From Dehalococcoidales bacterium (GTDB lineage: Bacteria > Chloroflexota > Dehalococcoidia > Dehalococcoidales > UBA2162): a stretch of 12,644 nucleotides of DNA. Location of the stretch: contig JAUSGV010000159.1 of assembly GCA_030648675.1 (NCBI GenBank), positions 1-12,644 on the forward strand. Reading direction: 5' to 3'. The first letter of the stretch is position 1. Every line of letters begins with the position of its first letter. The position numbers and the translations under genes were made by a program. The notes below the pieces were generated by a model. The model worked only from the letters and a program-made list of their open reading frames with translations. It made no database searches and was not told where the DNA came from. Shown in pieces: positions 11,548 to 12,644 of this stretch.

Positions 11548-12111
11548 ATGACAACTATCCTTATAACCGGTGGGGCGCGAAGCGGCAAGAGCCAGATGGC
11601 GCAAGAACTGGCGGGACGGGCGAAGGGTAAAGTGCTGTTTATCGCCACCGCTTTTGCAGGGGACGAAGAAATGCGGGAGCGCATCGCAGAACATAAAAAG
11701 TCGAGACCGAATGGCTGGCGAACCCTCGAAGTCACCGAAAACGTCGGCACCCGGATTCGAGAAAATATCGGCGGAGCTAAAACAGTCGTCATCGACTGCA
11801 TCACCTTGCTGGTGAGCAACGTCTTCGGGCGGTATGCCGACAAAGACGGTGAAATATCGGACGCAGCATCGGCGGAACGGGCAGCAGTCAGTGAAATCAC
11901 GCAGTTGCTCGATTGCATAACTTATACACCTGCTGATTTCATAATCGTCACCAACGAGGTCGGACTTGGATTGGTGCCGGACAATAAGCTGGGACGTCTT
12001 TATCGCGATGTTCTGGGCAAGGCCAATCGTCTTCTGGCGGAAGAGGTTGATGAAGTTTACCTTATGGTCGCCGGATTACCCCTGAAGCTAAAACCGTCGG
12101 GCAACGGATGA
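11548..12111 (+). CDS. cobU: Adenosylcobinamide kinase / adenosylcobinamide-phosphate guanylyltransferase
   Basis: 187 residues, usual length. CobU phosphorylates adenosylcobinamide and then adds GMP from GTP, giving adenosylcobinamide-GDP for CobS and releasing pyrophosphate. Motifs: P-loop GGARSGKS (8-15), ATAFAGDEEMRERIAEHKKSRP (split: ATA at 33-35, DEEMRERI at 39-46) with H49 as the likely guanylylated histidine, VIDCITLLVSN, and NEVGLGLVP with the C-terminal NKLGRLYRDVLGKANRLLA segment. An in-frame TAA directly precedes ATG 11548, so this start is firm, yet there is no good Shine-Dalgarno. The stop overlaps the leader of tmk. It completes the loop-assembly set, although CbiB, CobA/BtuR and CbiZ are not in the window. 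Confidence 0.95.
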   Translation: MTTILITGGARSGKSQMAQELAGRAKGKVLFIATAFAGDEEMRERIAEHKKSRPNGWRTLEVTENVGTRIRENIGGAKTVVIDCITLLVSNVFGRYADKDGEISDAASAERAAVSEITQLLDCITYTPADFIIVTNEVGLGLVPDNKLGRLYRDVLGKANRLLAEEVDEVYLMVAGLPLKLKPSGNG

Positions 12112-12119
12112 GGAAAAGT

Positions 12120-12644
12120 ATGGGGCTGTTTATAACTTTCGAGGGCGGCGAGGGCAGCGGCAAGAGCTTCCAATCGAAGGCTCTCTACAGAAATCTGGAT
12201 AAGCTGGCGATCCCCGCTTTGCTGACCCACGAACCCGGCGGTACCATACTCGGCGAAAAGCTCGCCCGGCTGTTGAAATATTCCCGCGATACCGGAATAT
12301 TGCCGCTTACGGAATTGTTGATGTTCAATACCTCACGGTCCCAATTGGTCAACGAGATCATCAAGCCGGAGCTGCAAACGGGGAAAGTGGTCATTTGCGA
12401 CCGTTATACCGACTCGACGATTGCCTACCAGCATTTCGCACGGGGGCTTGATTTGAAGCTGGTCAAGACAATCAATAATGCCGCGACCGATGATTTAAAG
12501 CCGGATTTGACCTTCCTGCTCGACGTACCTGTCGGGGTGGGACTCGGGCGCAAAAGCAACAAAAAGCCCGACCGCTTCGAGACGGAGAATGCCGCGTTTC
12601 ATCAGAAAGTGCGGGTGGGGTATCTAAAGATGGCTGCTAACGAA
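12120..12644 (+). CDS. tmk: Thymidylate kinase, 5' part (runs off the window)
   Basis: 175 residues are visible of about 205-215 expected; the frame is still open at the last base. Tmk phosphorylates dTMP to dTDP with ATP in the cytoplasm. Motifs: P-loop GGEGSGKS (9-16), HEPGGT (37-42), DRYTDSTIAYQ (94-104), LDVP (134-137) and the lid GRKSNKKPDRFE (143-154). The P-loop Glu fits the bacterial type. The residue after GKS is Phe where Thr is usual. ATG 12120 is chosen because GAGGA at 12110-12114 lies five bases upstream; an in-frame ATG at 12108 overlaps the cobU stop as ATGA and is a possible alternative. The gene probably shares cobU transcripts but has no functional link to cobalamin. Confidence 0.93.
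   Translation, partial: MGLFITFEGGEGSGKSFQSKALYRNLDKLAIPALLTHEPGGTILGEKLARLLKYSRDTGILPLTELLMFNTSRSQLVNEIIKPELQTGKVVICDRYTDSTIAYQHFARGLDLKLVKTINNAATDDLKPDLTFLLDVPVGVGLGRKSNKKPDRFETENAAFHQKVRVGYLKMAANE

Overview
The window looks like chromosomal DNA of an anaerobic bacterium that salvages corrinoids. I would place it in the Chloroflexota, most likely a Dehalococcoidia relative. This is an inference from gene content: a btuF-cobT-cobS-cobC-cobU salvage run under a cobalamin riboswitch, an ASKHA-type [2Fe-2S] protein of the corrinoid-activator kind, a membrane pyrophosphatase, and many short dispersed repeats. No rRNA, tRNA, CRISPR array, transposase or phage gene is visible.

Layout. (1) Positions 1-4523, plus strand, hold an iron-sulfur and sulfur-transfer cluster: the 3' end of a NifS/IscS cysteine desulfurase, a NifU/IscU scaffold fused to a double zinc ribbon, a DsrE2-like protein, two TusA-like sulfur carriers about 70% identical to each other, and a 637-residue ferredoxin-ASKHA ATPase. 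(2) 4524-4972 is non-coding, repeat-rich, and ends with the hppA terminator. (3) 4973-7033, minus strand, is hppA, a membrane pyrophosphatase with the potassium-independent proton-pump signature. (4) 7034-7984 is a 951-base non-coding region with a likely hppA promoter, several repeats, a likely plus-strand promoter, a cobalamin riboswitch and a strong intrinsic terminator. (5) 7985-12111, plus strand, carries btuF, cobT, cobS, cobC and cobU, which import corrinoid and assemble the lower nucleotide loop. (6) 12120-12644 is the 5' part of tmk (thymidylate kinase), cut by the window end.

How the genes fit together. NifS takes sulfur from cysteine and NifU builds Fe-S clusters. The DsrE/TusA proteins could carry persulfide sulfur onward to unknown acceptors. 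The ASKHA ferredoxin is of the type that uses ATP hydrolysis to re-reduce corrinoid proteins, so the left half (Fe-S and sulfur supply, corrinoid reactivation) and the right half (corrinoid uptake and remodelling) may serve the same corrinoid metabolism. That link is inference.

The least ordinary feature is the intergenic DNA. Nearly every gap holds short hairpin repeats. Several share an exact 8-4-8 stem-loop plan and conserved flanks but have different, still fully complementary stems. Two such repeats bracket the second tusA in inverted orientation. Other repeats fill the gaps before btuF and cobU and abut the start of the ASKHA gene.
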